Positions 44,731 to 53,091 of a stretch of 64,000 nucleotides of DNA are shown piece by piece. The notes below the pieces were generated by a model. It had not been told where the DNA came from and made no database searches. It saw nothing but the letters and a program-made list of their open reading frames with translations. The stretch is from positions 186,001-250,000 of the forward strand of contig NZ_LR131273.1 of NCBI RefSeq assembly GCF_900631615.1, given 5' to 3'. Source of the DNA: Tsukamurella paurometabola (GTDB lineage: Bacteria; Actinomycetota; Actinomycetes; Mycobacteriales; Mycobacteriaceae). Both the position numbers and the translations under genes were made by a program. Within the stretch, counting starts at the first letter, position 1. Every line of letters starts with the position of its first letter.

Positions 44731-46383
44731 TCACATCCGGTCGGGCGCCGAGACACCCACGAGGGCCAGGCCGTTCGCGAGCACCTGGCGGGTGGCGGCG
44801 CACAGCGCCACGCGGGCGCGGTGCAGGTCGGTCGGCTCCTCGTCGCCCAGCGGCAGCACGCGGCACTCACCGTAGAAGCGGTGGTACGCGCCGGCCAGCT
44901 CCTCGAGGTAGCGGGCGACGCGGTGCGGCTCGCGCAGGCTCGCCGCGCCCGCGGCCACCGCCGGGAACTCCCCCAGCGTGCGGACGAGGTCGCCCTCGCG
45001 GGCATGATCGAGCAGGCCCAGATGCTCCGTCGACGGCGCGATGCCGAGCTCGGCGGCCGAGCGGGCGATCGCCGAGAGCCGGGCGTGCGCGTACTGCACG
45101 TAGTAGACGGGGTTCTCGTTGCTGGCCTGCGCGAGGAGGTCCAGGTCGAGGTCGATGGAGGTGTCCACCGAGCTGCGCACCAGCGAGTAGCGCGCGGCGT
45201 CCACGCCGACGGCCTCGACCAGGTCGTCGAGGGTGATGACGGTGCCCGCGCGCTTGCTCATCCGGACGGGCTTGCCGTCCTTGACGAGGTTCACCAGCTG
45301 GCCGATGAGCACCTCGATGCGGTCGGGGTCGTAGCCCATCGCGGCGGCGGCGGCCTTGAGACGGGCGATGTAGCCGTGGTGGTCGGCGCCGAGCATGTAG
45401 ATCGCCAGGGTGAAGCCGCGGTCGAACTTGTGCTTGATGTAGGCGATGTCGCCCGCGATGTACGCGGCGTCGCCGTCGGACTTGATGACGACGCGGTCCT
45501 TGTCGTCGCCGTAGTCGGTGGCCCTGAGCCACCAGGCGCCGTCCTTCTCGTACAGGCTGCCGCCGGCCTTGAGCTGCTCGACGCTGCTCTCCACGAGGCC
45601 CGAGGTGAACATCTCGTCCTCGTGGGTGAACACGGCGAAGTCGGTGCCGAACTCGTGCAGGGTGCGCTTGATGTGCGCGAACATCAGCTCCACGCCGGAG
45701 GCCCGGAAGGCCTCGATCCGCTCGGCGTCCGGGAGGTCGAGGATGCCGGGGGTCTCGGAGACGACGGTGGCCGCGATCTCACCGATGTAGTCGCCGGCGT
45801 AGCCGTCCTCCGGGGTCGGTTCGTTCCGCGCGGCGGCGTCGAGCGAGCGGGCGAAGCGGTCGATCTGCGCGCCGTGGTCGTTGAAGTAGTACTCGCGGGT
45901 GACCTCGGCGCCCTGCGCCTCGAGCACGCGGCCCAGGCTGTCGCCGACGGCTGCCCAGCGGGCGCCCCCCAGGTGGACGGGGCCGGTCGGGTTGGCGGAG
46001 ACGAACTCTAGGTTGATGAGGGCACCGTCGAGCGCCGTGCCGTGACCGAACGCGCCCGCCTGCTCGAGAATGCTCGCGACGAGCTGGTTCTGCGCGTCCG
46101 CGGCGAGGCGGATGTTGAGGAAGCCGGGGCCCGCGACGGTGGCCTCGTCGATCCCCGCGGCGCTGCCGAGGGCCTCGGCGAGCCAGGTCGCGAGGTCGCG
46201 CGGGTTCACACCGGCCTTCTTGGCGACCTGCATCGCCACGTTGGTCGAGTAGTCGCCGTGTTCGGGATTGCGGGGCCGCTCGACGGTGACGCGTTCGGGC
46301 AGCACGGAGGCGTCGAGGCCGCGCTCGGTGAGCACGGTGGTCGCGGTGGCGTGCAGGAGTTCCGAAAGGTCAGCGGGAGTCAC
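44731..46383 (-). CDS. argS: arginyl-tRNA synthetase
   Basis: This 550-residue class I synthetase has an N-terminal Add-1 domain for the tRNA D-loop (residues 1-100). The HIGH-like motif is in [12 protein letters not shown]. The KMSKS-like motif is VRMSKRAG. The C-terminal anticodon-binding helical domain contains [12 protein letters not shown]. The GTG start at 46383 is the only one giving the full N-terminus. It leads the amino-acid cluster, as in M. tuberculosis (Rv1292-Rv1296). Confidence 0.96.
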   Translation of the reverse strand: MTPADLSELLHATATTVLTERGLDASVLPERVTVERPRNPEHGDYSTNVAMQVAKKAGVNPRDLATWLAEALGSAAGIDEATVAGPGFLNIRLAADAQNQLVASILEQAGAFGHGTALDGALINLEFVSANPTGPVHLGGARWAAVGDSLGRVLEAQGAEVTREYYFNDHGAQIDRFARSLDAAARNEPTPEDGYAGDYIGEIAATVVSETPGILDLPDAERIEAFRASGVELMFAHIKRTLHEFGTDFAVFTHEDEMFTSGLVESSVEQLKAGGSLYEKDGAWWLRATDYGDDKDRVVIKSDGDAAYIAGDIAYIKHKFDRGFTLAIYMLGADHHGYIARLKAAAAAMGYDPDRIEVLIGQLVNLVKDGKPVRMSKRAGTVITLDDLVEAVGVDAARYSLVRSSVDTSIDLDLDLLAQASNENPVYYVQYAHARLSAIARSAAELGIAPSTEHLGLLDHAREGDLVRTLGEFPAVAAGAASLREPHRVARYLEELAGAYHRFYGECRVLPLGDEEPTDLHRARVALCAATRQVLANGLALVGVSAPDRM

Positions 46384-46459
46384 CGGTCCATCCTAGGGTG
46401 CGCCTGACCGCCCGGTTTCCGCCGGGCCTGCCCTATGCGCTAACCTTGCTACGCCCTGC

Positions 46460-46532
46460 GCCCCCGTAGCTCAGGGGATAGAGCGTTCGCCTCCGGAGCG
46501 AAAGGCCGCAGGTTCGAATCCTGCCGGGGGCA
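46460..46532 (+). tRNA. tRNA-Arg (anticodon CCG)
   Basis: A 73-base cloverleaf is visible. It has acceptor GCCCCCG/CGGGGGC with discriminator A, D arm GCTC-AGGGGATA-GAGC, anticodon stem TTCGC/GCGAA with loop CTCCGGA (anticodon CCG, reading CGG), and T arm with GTTCGAATC. CCA is not encoded. It is divergent from argS. Confidence 0.96.
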
Positions 46533-46667
46533 CTCCTTCGGAATTCGTGGTTCTCACGTCGTACATCGCACGGTTCCGCCGCTCTCGCCATCGGCATCCG
46601 CGCAGTCGGGATTCGCGCCCCGGCGCGCATCGGCTCCGCGATTCGCTACCCTGAGCGGCCATCCGCA

Positions 46668-46964
46668 ATGAGCCCAGACCTGTCCGGAGCCGATGTGCTG
46701 AACCGCCAGATCTTCACCGATCCGCCGCGACCGCTGTCCGAGCGGGAGGAGTGGAATGCGCTCTACGAGGCGCGCCGCGCCGCGCGGCAGTCGCGCAACA
46801 CGCTGCGCACCGCCCGCGGGCAGTACCGACGGTATCGGCGGAGCCTGGATGGCCGCCCCTACCTGGATTGGCCGCGCTGGAAGGCCGAGTACGACAAGAC
46901 CTACCGCACCATCGGTACTCCGATCCCGCCCGGCGACAGCAGTATCCCTCCGCCCGTGTCCTGA
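46668..46964 (+). CDS. small hypothetical protein, charged and helical
   Basis: This 98-residue protein has a realistic amino acid mix, with Trp, Tyr and Glu at positions that look helical (LSEREEWNALYEARRAARQS, then YLDWPRWKAEYDKTYRTI). The C-terminus is Pro-rich. No family is recognised. There is no good ribosome binding site. A TACCCT -10-like element about 16 bases upstream hints at a nearly leaderless message. It stands alone downstream of tRNA-Arg, so it could be a small accessory gene. Confidence 0.55.
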   Translation: MSPDLSGADVLNRQIFTDPPRPLSEREEWNALYEARRAARQSRNTLRTARGQYRRYRRSLDGRPYLDWPRWKAEYDKTYRTIGTPIPPGDSSIPPPVS

Positions 46965-47154
46965 CGCGAGCCGTCGGCGGCCCGTCGACCCGGGGTACGG
47001 CGCCGCCGGGGCGATCGTCGCGCGCCGTGCGGCGACACCCATGTGCATTCGTGGTATCGGATCCCCGTCATTCCGGCGGGGCGCCTGCCGCCGGGACCGG
47101 CGCCGGCGCGGTGCCCCGTGCGCGGCGCGGGCGACTCGGTGTTGGAATGGATAG

Positions 47155-48792
47155 GTGAGCGAACCAGTCCCCGAGCCCCCGCCCCGCGTCGCGCGCGTTC
47201 GCTCCCTCGTCTTCGCCGACGGTGCGCCGGTCTGGCGGTGGCGGGCCGGCCTGCGGGCCGCAGCGGCGGTCGGGATCCCGGGGGCGTTGCTGGTCGCCAC
47301 GGGTCACGGCGCCTCCGCGCTGTTCACCACGTTCGGCGCCTTCGCCGTCCTGTACGGCGAGGGGCGCGCGTACCGGGTCCGCGGCCAGGTGGTCGCCGCC
47401 GCGGGGCTGGCCCTGCTGGCCGCGGTGGCGGTGGGTGCGACGGTCGGGTGGGCGGTGCCCGCCGGCGGCCCGGTCCTCAAGTCCTGTGCGGTCCTGATGA
47501 CGGTCGTCCCCGCCGTGGCCGCGGTGTTCGTGGTCGACGCCCTGCGTCTCGGCCCGCCGGGCGCCCTGTTCTTCGCGCTGGTCGGCTCCGGCGCAGTGAT
47601 CGCGGTGGAGTCCGGCGCCGACCCCGCGATGCTGGTCACCGGCGCCGCTCTCGGCGCGATGGCGTCCGTCCTCGTCTCCATGTCCGGGGCGCTCATCGAC
47701 CCTTCGGCGCCACAGCGTGAGGCCGCGGGGCGCGCGATCGGGGCGGTCGATTCCTTCCTCGCGTCCGACGGTCCGCGGTCGGCCGAGCGCCGGCATGCAG
47801 CGGGGTCGGCCCTGGTCGCCGCCTGGTCGACGATGGACGATGCGCGGGCGGCGCACCGTCCGGCCGACGCTCCGCTGCTGGCCGACCTGCGGGATGCGAA
47901 CCGCCGGTTCGCGGCGTCGTCGTCCGACGACTCCGACACCGAGGTCGATCCCACGCGCGCGGTCACCACGTCGCGACTGCGGCCGACTGTCGGCCATCGG
48001 CTGCGCCGTTCGCTCAGCCCGTCGTCGCATGCCGCCATCACGTCGGGCCGGGTCGGGGTCGCCTGCCTCGTCGCCGGTGGCGTGAGTACGGCGCTCGGCT
48101 TCGAGCGTCCGCACTGGGCGGCGATCAGCGCGCTCGTCGTCCTCCAGACCGGTGTCGACCGGGTGCACGGGACCGTGCGCGCGCTGCATCGGTTCCTCGG
48201 CACCGCGGTGGGGCTCGTGCTGTTCGCGGGACTCCATGCGGCCGCGCCGCAGGGCTACGCGCTCATCGCGGTCGTCGCTGTGCTGCAGTTCTGCATCGAG
48301 GTGCTCGTGGTGCGCAACTACGCGGCGGCGGTCGTCGTGATCACGCCCGTGGCGCTCCTCGCGAGCGGCGCGGGCGTGACAGGCGGGCCGGCCCTGCCGG
48401 TGATGCGAGACCGGTTGCTGGAGACGGTGGTCGGCGTCGTCGTAGCGCTGCTCGCGATGTACCTGCTGGACCCGGGTGCGCACCGCCGGACGTTCGCCTG
48501 GACGGATCGCCGGATCCGCGATGCGGCGGCGGCGCTGGTCGACGCCTGCGCGACCGCGCCGACCGGCTCCGCGCCCGCGCGCGAGGCGGCCCGGCACCTG
48601 CACTTCGAGTTGGAGGGTGGGGTGCGCGCGGGCATCGATTCGATGCACAACGAGCCGGACTGGGCCGCGGACCGCTGGCCGGCGCGGGCCGCGCTGATCC
48701 ACGACGGCTACGACCTGACGGCGCGCTTCTGGACGACGCCCGCCGATCTCCCGATCACCGACGGCAACGCCTGGCGTCGCCGCTTCGTCTGA
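47155..48792 (+). CDS. FUSC-family membrane protein (aromatic acid exporter-like)
   Basis: This 545-residue protein is built as two membrane halves: six helices within residues 28-180 and a second set within about 300-445. A hydrophilic loop with acidic Ser/Asp runs (ASSSDDSDTEVD) separates them. The second half carries the FUSC-like pattern FERPHWAAISALVVLQ and RFLGTAVGLVL. FUSC/YccS proteins are proposed efflux pumps for aromatic acids and related compounds; the substrate here is unknown. The GTG start has no clear ribosome binding site and may be leaderless. The upstream gap 46965-47154 holds no gene. Confidence 0.82.
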   Translation: MSEPVPEPPPRVARVRSLVFADGAPVWRWRAGLRAAAAVGIPGALLVATGHGASALFTTFGAFAVLYGEGRAYRVRGQVVAAAGLALLAAVAVGATVGWAVPAGGPVLKSCAVLMTVVPAVAAVFVVDALRLGPPGALFFALVGSGAVIAVESGADPAMLVTGAALGAMASVLVSMSGALIDPSAPQREAAGRAIGAVDSFLASDGPRSAERRHAAGSALVAAWSTMDDARAAHRPADAPLLADLRDANRRFAASSSDDSDTEVDPTRAVTTSRLRPTVGHRLRRSLSPSSHAAITSGRVGVACLVAGGVSTALGFERPHWAAISALVVLQTGVDRVHGTVRALHRFLGTAVGLVLFAGLHAAAPQGYALIAVVAVLQFCIEVLVVRNYAAAVVVITPVALLASGAGVTGGPALPVMRDRLLETVVGVVVALLAMYLLDPGAHRRTFAWTDRRIRDAAAALVDACATAPTGSAPAREAARHLHFELEGGVRAGIDSMHNEPDWAADRWPARAALIHDGYDLTARFWTTPADLPITDGNAWRRRFV

Positions 48793-48794
48793 CC

Positions 48795-50399
48795 TCACGC
48801 CGCGCGCGCCGTGGCCGCCGACTGCTCACACCAGGCGGTTTCGGCGTCGTGGTCGGCGAGGAGTTGTTCCAGGAGCGGCGGGCCGTGCGGGCCGTCGAGA
48901 ATCTTCGCGACCATCTCCTGCTCGGCGCGCATGTCCTCGAACTGGCGGCGGAGATCCTGCTCGACCCAGGCATCCCGGAACTGCGCGCATCGAGTGCGCC
49001 AGCGCGCGAGCGCCTCGCGGTAGAGCTCCTCGGTGTGGTGCCGGTGGTTGACGCGGTGCACCCCGGTCGGGTCGGCCCCGCGGCGCCAACCGGTACGCCC
49101 GGCGTACTGCCGGCCGCGCGGGATGGTGATGGTCTCCCACCCGCGCGGGTCCTCCGCGAGGTCGGGCACGACCTTGCCGTGGTGGGCGTCGCAGGCGAGA
49201 GTGAGCGCCGTGACGTCGGTCGCGCCGCCTCCGGCCCACTCGGTGACGTGGTGCACCTGACAGCGCGTGGCGGGCGCGTCGCAGCCCGGTGCGCTGCAGC
49301 CCTTCTCAGCGCCGTACAGCGCGATGCGCTGGTCGGCGGAGGCGAGGCGCTTCTCGCGGCCGAGGAACAGCGGACGCGACGCGAGATCCAGCACGAGGAC
49401 GTACTTGGGATTGGCGCCCATCATCCGCAGTGCATCCTCGACGGGAAGCCTGCCACCGGTGGCCGTCGTCGCGATGCCGGCCTCCGATTCGAGCTGCTCG
49501 ATACCGAGCGTGATGATCGGGATGCAGGGAAGGCCGCGATGATTGCCGAGCCCGCCCGAGGCGATCGCGACACCCAGCGCGTACGCCAACGCATCGTGGT
49601 TGCGCTGCGTCGCGGTCCGGGTATCGCGGGCGGCGGCCTCGCGAACCGCGTCGGCGTCCGTCGGGTCGACCGGGGCGTCGGCATCGTCGGGGTTGACGAC
49701 ACCCGGACGGGCGAACTTCGCGAGAACCACGTCCAGGAGGGCGCGACATTCGGGTGAGAGGGAACCGCCGATGTCCGACATGAGGTCGTCGCCCTGGGCG
49801 CTCACGGTCAGTTCCCGCGAGCGCCGGATGCGGTCCTGGTCGGGCTCGGCACCGTCGGGATCGAGGTGGGCGATCGCTCGCTTGCCGATCAGCACGATGT
49901 CCTCCGGCGGCACGCTCTCCGCCGCCGTCACGAGGATCTCCTCGAGATCGTCGAGGTCGCGGCAGTTGAGCCGGTAGCTCCTGTCGAGAATGCGCTCCAT
50001 CGCCGTGGCGTGCCGCTCGGAGATCCGGCCCTCGCGCTGCGCCTCCGCGATGATCGCGTACTTCGGCTCCGGCGCGAGGCCCCGGGCGTGCCGCGGCACC
50101 CGGCCCGTTCCACCGTGCATCCGGTCGCGGGCTTCCGCGCCGGCGAGACGCAGCTGGTCGACGAGGAGTTCCTTGATACCGGTGTACCCCAGCTGCGCGG
50201 GCAGACCTTGCTCGAAGGCGACTCCGGCGAGGAGGTTCTGGCCGTAGGGAACGCGGCGAGCGGCGGTTTCCAGCCGGCGCAGACAGTCGAGGACCTGCTG
50301 CGAGGAGAGCATCACCGGATCAGCGGCGGCGAGCCGTTGGGCCGCCTGTTCGAACATCGAGAGCGAATCGAGATACTCCTCTGCCGTGCAGGACCTCAT
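48795..50399 (-). CDS. DUF222 / HNH endonuclease domain protein (13E12-like)
   Basis: This 534-residue member of the large DUF222 family is amplified in Mycobacteriales. The DUF222 helical domain covers about residues 20-330. The HNH-like zinc domain follows at about 350-400: CSAPGC, then CQVHHVTEW, then CDAHH. The Asn usually found in the middle of the HNH core (as in TDLGN) is replaced by Ala here (TDVTA), so nuclease activity is in doubt. A Glu/Gln-rich coiled tail ends the protein. The start ATG has AAGGGGGG upstream. Its function in cells is unknown; phage or mobile origin is often suspected for the family. Confidence 0.88.
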   Translation of the reverse strand: MRSCTAEEYLDSLSMFEQAAQRLAAADPVMLSSQQVLDCLRRLETAARRVPYGQNLLAGVAFEQGLPAQLGYTGIKELLVDQLRLAGAEARDRMHGGTGRVPRHARGLAPEPKYAIIAEAQREGRISERHATAMERILDRSYRLNCRDLDDLEEILVTAAESVPPEDIVLIGKRAIAHLDPDGAEPDQDRIRRSRELTVSAQGDDLMSDIGGSLSPECRALLDVVLAKFARPGVVNPDDADAPVDPTDADAVREAAARDTRTATQRNHDALAYALGVAIASGGLGNHRGLPCIPIITLGIEQLESEAGIATTATGGRLPVEDALRMMGANPKYVLVLDLASRPLFLGREKRLASADQRIALYGAEKGCSAPGCDAPATRCQVHHVTEWAGGGATDVTALTLACDAHHGKVVPDLAEDPRGWETITIPRGRQYAGRTGWRRGADPTGVHRVNHRHHTEELYREALARWRTRCAQFRDAWVEQDLRRQFEDMRAEQEMVAKILDGPHGPPLLEQLLADHDAETAWCEQSAATARAA

Positions 50400-50468
50400 C
50401 GCGCCCCCCTTTCACCTGCTCCCACCATTCTACGAGAATGTTCGATACATAGCCACACACTCGAATGT

Positions 50469-50879
50469 TCATTCTGAACTCAGGCGGCGGAGCGTTGACA
50501 GCGCTACAGCGAACTGTCCGTTGGACTGCACCGGCCGCTCGGCGACCCGCGTGATCGGCCCGTAGAACACGACCTCGGGCTCGCCGCGCACGTCCAGCCT
50601 GAGTACGAGCAGGTCGTCGGCCTCCTGATGAGACGAAGCGCGCAGCGCGATACTCGTCCCGTAGGTCGCCTTGATCTCGACCTTCCGGCCGTTGCGGTCG
50701 ACGGCGTCGTAGCCCTTCGTGGACGGGGGAACGAGCCTGAGCCCGAACATCGATGCCGCCAGCACTTCCCCGAGAGTGCCGACGAGGTGCCCATCCGGCG
50801 TGAACCTCCGGCCGTGTATAGCGCCCAGCTCGGAGGTGATGGCGTGCAGTTGCGCTACGAGTTCCGTGGTCCGGTCCAT
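50469..50879 (-). CDS. small PD-(D/E)XK-like protein
   Basis: This 136-residue protein has the core of a PD-(D/E)XK nuclease fold. A helix carries Glu (GTLGEVLAASMFGL), then come Asp in KGYDAVD and the E-x-K pair in KVEIKATYG. A mixed strand region follows (DLLVLRLDVRGEPEVVFYG). It lacks other domains. It lies 69 bases upstream of the DUF222/HNH gene on the same strand. I cannot name its substrate; a restriction or repair role is a guess. Start ATG 50879 or, four codons earlier, 50891. Confidence 0.7.
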   Translation of the reverse strand: MDRTTELVAQLHAITSELGAIHGRRFTPDGHLVGTLGEVLAASMFGLRLVPPSTKGYDAVDRNGRKVEIKATYGTSIALRASSHQEADDLLVLRLDVRGEPEVVFYGPITRVAERPVQSNGQFAVALSTLRRLSSE

Positions 50880-50999
50880 CGGTGCAGCCAAGCAGACGAT
50901 TCAGCGCGTGCGCGGTATCTCCATCCCACCGCCCGATGGCCGTGTCGATCTGCTTGCAATATCGAACACGAAGGCCTGCGCCGTGGGACCATAGCGCCC

Positions 51000-52088
51000 A
51001 TGGAGAAGACGATCGTCGGGGAAGGGACGCCACGTCACCTGCTCCGCCGCATCGACATGCAGGACCGGGTGTGGCGCTACGCGATCGCCGCGCTGACCCT
51101 CGCGTACGGGGCGTTCGGGGCGATCACGCTCGTCATTCCCGACGGTGCGGGCGACAGTCACTGGCGGCGCGCCACGATCGGCCTCATCTGCCTCAGCGCG
51201 ATCCCCGCCGCGGCGGTCGTCGCGCGGACACCGCTCGCCGGCGCCTGGTGGTCGAAGGGCGCTCGGAACAGGGGCAGCATCGCCTTCGTCGCCTATGCGG
51301 ATCTCGGCCTCGCCGGCGTGGTGCTGTGCATGCAGAACGCGCAGGCGTCGCTGATCGGCACGGGACTGTTCTCCGTGATCGGCGCGTACGTCGCACACTT
51401 CGTCGACGGCAAGGTCATGACCCTCCACATCACCTTCTCGACCACGGTCATCCTGATCCTCGGGGCGAAACTCCTCGCCGCCGGGACCAACCCGATCACC
51501 GTGAGCCTCGAGATCGTGGTCGCGATCGTGGTGGCGAACGCGGTCGTGGCGCTCCTGCGGCGATACACGGTCGAGATGCAGCGGTTGATCACCAAGCAGC
51601 TGCTCGAGTCGTCGCTCGATCCGCTGACCAACATCCTCAATCGACGGGGATTCGCGTTCTCGGGCGGGCGACTCGTCGACCGCTCGCCGGGCGATCTGCT
51701 CGTGGCGGCCATCGACGTGGACGAGTTCAAGACGATCAACGACCGCTTCGGTCATGCCGTCGGCGACGGTGTGCTGCGCAACGTCGCCCGGCTCCTGGAC
51801 ACGGGTACCACGCCGGGCGCGGTCGTCGGCCGCCTCGGCGGCGACGAGTTCGCCGTCATCAGCGCGGACCCCGCGCACGACGCGACGTTCCTGACCGACG
51901 ACGTCCACCGGGATCCGGTGCGGCTGCCGGACGGCAGCACGGTGTCGCTGAGCATCGGGCTCGTCCACGTGGACCACGTCTCCGATTCCGCAGTGCCATC
52001 GCTCGACGATCTCAACGACCGCGCTGATCGGGCCCTCAAGGCGAGCAAGACCACGGGCCGGAACCGGACGACCAGCGTCGAGGGCTGA
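51000..52088 (+). CDS. membrane-bound diguanylate cyclase (GGDEF)
   Basis: This 362-residue protein has about six N-terminal membrane helices (residues 26-190) with no obvious extracellular ligand domain. The GGDEF domain follows at about residues 205-355. The active-site motif GGDEF is intact (RLGGDEFAVI, near residue 280), and substrate residues in DVDEFKTINDRFGHAVGD are present, so it should make cyclic di-GMP. No EAL or HD-GYP phosphodiesterase is adjacent. No RxxD inhibitory site is seen. The ATG at 51000 is preceded by a short non-coding gap. Confidence 0.93.
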   Translation: MEKTIVGEGTPRHLLRRIDMQDRVWRYAIAALTLAYGAFGAITLVIPDGAGDSHWRRATIGLICLSAIPAAAVVARTPLAGAWWSKGARNRGSIAFVAYADLGLAGVVLCMQNAQASLIGTGLFSVIGAYVAHFVDGKVMTLHITFSTTVILILGAKLLAAGTNPITVSLEIVVAIVVANAVVALLRRYTVEMQRLITKQLLESSLDPLTNILNRRGFAFSGGRLVDRSPGDLLVAAIDVDEFKTINDRFGHAVGDGVLRNVARLLDTGTTPGAVVGRLGGDEFAVISADPAHDATFLTDDVHRDPVRLPDGSTVSLSIGLVHVDHVSDSAVPSLDDLNDRADRALKASKTTGRNRTTSVEG

Positions 52089-52173
52089 CCCCGCTCCGGG
52101 CGGTGACGGTGGCCGCGGCCCCCACCGGCCCCCACCGGCCGCATTGTCCGTCCGACTCCGTTCGTCCGGCTCC

Positions 52174-52188
52174 TAGGATCGAGCGATG
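52174..52188 (+). promoter_or_regulatory. -10 element of a probable leaderless gene
   Basis: TAGGAT (52174-52179) lies seven bases before ATG 52186, the spacing of a leaderless start. The bases ggatcgagcgatg are duplicated in tandem (period 14) across this start codon. Confidence 0.5.
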
Positions 52189-52665
52189 CGGATCGAGCGA
52201 TGGCGGACCGGCCGGGCGACCCCTCCGATCGTCACGGAGGACTACTTCGACGCCGCGGAGGCGTCCGCGACCTACTCGCGTGAGCGGCCGCGCACGACCC
52301 GCACCCACCGCGCACTCATCGACGGTCTCGCCGTTCCGACCACCGCGGCGCAGACGGCGCTCCGCGGCTGCCTCACCGCGCTGCGGGACGTCTCGCTCAC
52401 CGAAGAGTGGTGCGTCGGCGTGATCGCCGCCGGGACCACCGGCGACCTGTTCCACGTCGTGTACCGCTGGCGGGACCATCCGATCACTCTCGGCTTCGCG
52501 ACGGAGGCGACGATCTCACCGCTGTACGGGTTCCCCGGAGACCCGGAGACGGTCGGCCGGGACGCCGCCGCCTTCTGCATCGGCGAGCCGCTCGGAACCG
52601 TCGCCGATCACCTGCGCCCCGACGCGAACGGCGTCCACTGGTGGGGAACGCCGCTGCCCGGCTGA
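52186..52665 (+). CDS. hypothetical soluble protein
   Basis: This 159-residue protein matches no family I recognise. The composition is normal for a coding gene. The first 60 residues are charged (ERPRTTRTHRALIDGL). The second half has beta-like segments with Trp and Gly (LFHVVYRWRDHPITLGF), and the protein ends HWWGTPLPG. No signal peptide or membrane helix is seen. It is probably leaderless, with a -10 just upstream. Its stop lies two bases from the convergent stop of the next gene. Confidence 0.65.
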   Translation: MRIERWRTGRATPPIVTEDYFDAAEASATYSRERPRTTRTHRALIDGLAVPTTAAQTALRGCLTALRDVSLTEEWCVGVIAAGTTGDLFHVVYRWRDHPITLGFATEATISPLYGFPGDPETVGRDAAAFCIGEPLGTVADHLRPDANGVHWWGTPLPG

Positions 52666-52667
52666 GC

Positions 52668-53090
52668 TCAGCCCGGACCCGCGAACCAGTCGACGGTGGC
52701 GAGGTAGCGCCCCATCCAGACGCTGCCCAGTCCCAGGATCACCACGACGGCGGCCAGGTACCGCACTCGTCCGAATCTCCGGACGAACCACCGGCCCATC
52801 GCGAGCACCGCCGCCGTGAGGACCACCGCCTCGGCCCAGGCGACGACGGACACCGCACCGGGCGCCCCGGCCCGCTCGAACCACAGGGCCGGAAGGAACA
52901 GCAGAAGCCCGACCACGATCGAGACGTACGGGAGCAGCACGAGGGCCGTCAGGCCGCTCGCCGCCCAGCCCACCGCATCTGCGATCCTCCGCCTGTCGCC
53001 CACCACGGCGGACGCGACGGCGAAGACGATCCACGCGACGACGGCGACGATGGGGACGATCCTCGACGCCGCGTCGTACACGGACCACAT
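52668..53090 (-). CDS. small four-helix membrane protein cotranscribed with a P-type ATPase
   Basis: This 140-residue protein is almost wholly hydrophobic, with four predicted helices (about residues 12-32, 40-65, 80-97 and 108-126) and a short polar end. No family is recognised. Its ATG at 53090 lies one base after the stop of the CtpE-like ATPase, so it is almost certainly made with it. It could be an accessory subunit, but that is only inference from position. Confidence 0.7.
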   Translation of the reverse strand: MWSVYDAASRIVPIVAVVAWIVFAVASAVVGDRRRIADAVGWAASGLTALVLLPYVSIVVGLLLFLPALWFERAGAPGAVSVVAWAEAVVLTAAVLAMGRWFVRRFGRVRYLAAVVVILGLGSVWMGRYLATVDWFAGPG

Positions 53091-53091
53091 C

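Noticed and set aside
46460-46700. Integrative element at tRNA-Arg
   Set aside because: No integrase gene and no copy of the tRNA 3' end were seen nearby, although the following genes look accessory.
46554-47300. Minus-strand frame of 248 codons
   Set aside because: Its composition is Arg/Ala/Pro-rich and it overlaps a more plausible plus-strand small gene and the FUSC gene start.
50400-50468. SOS box (LexA site) upstream of the HNH gene
   Set aside because: gaatgttc occurs twice, but neither copy matches TCGAAC-N4-GTTCGA well enough.
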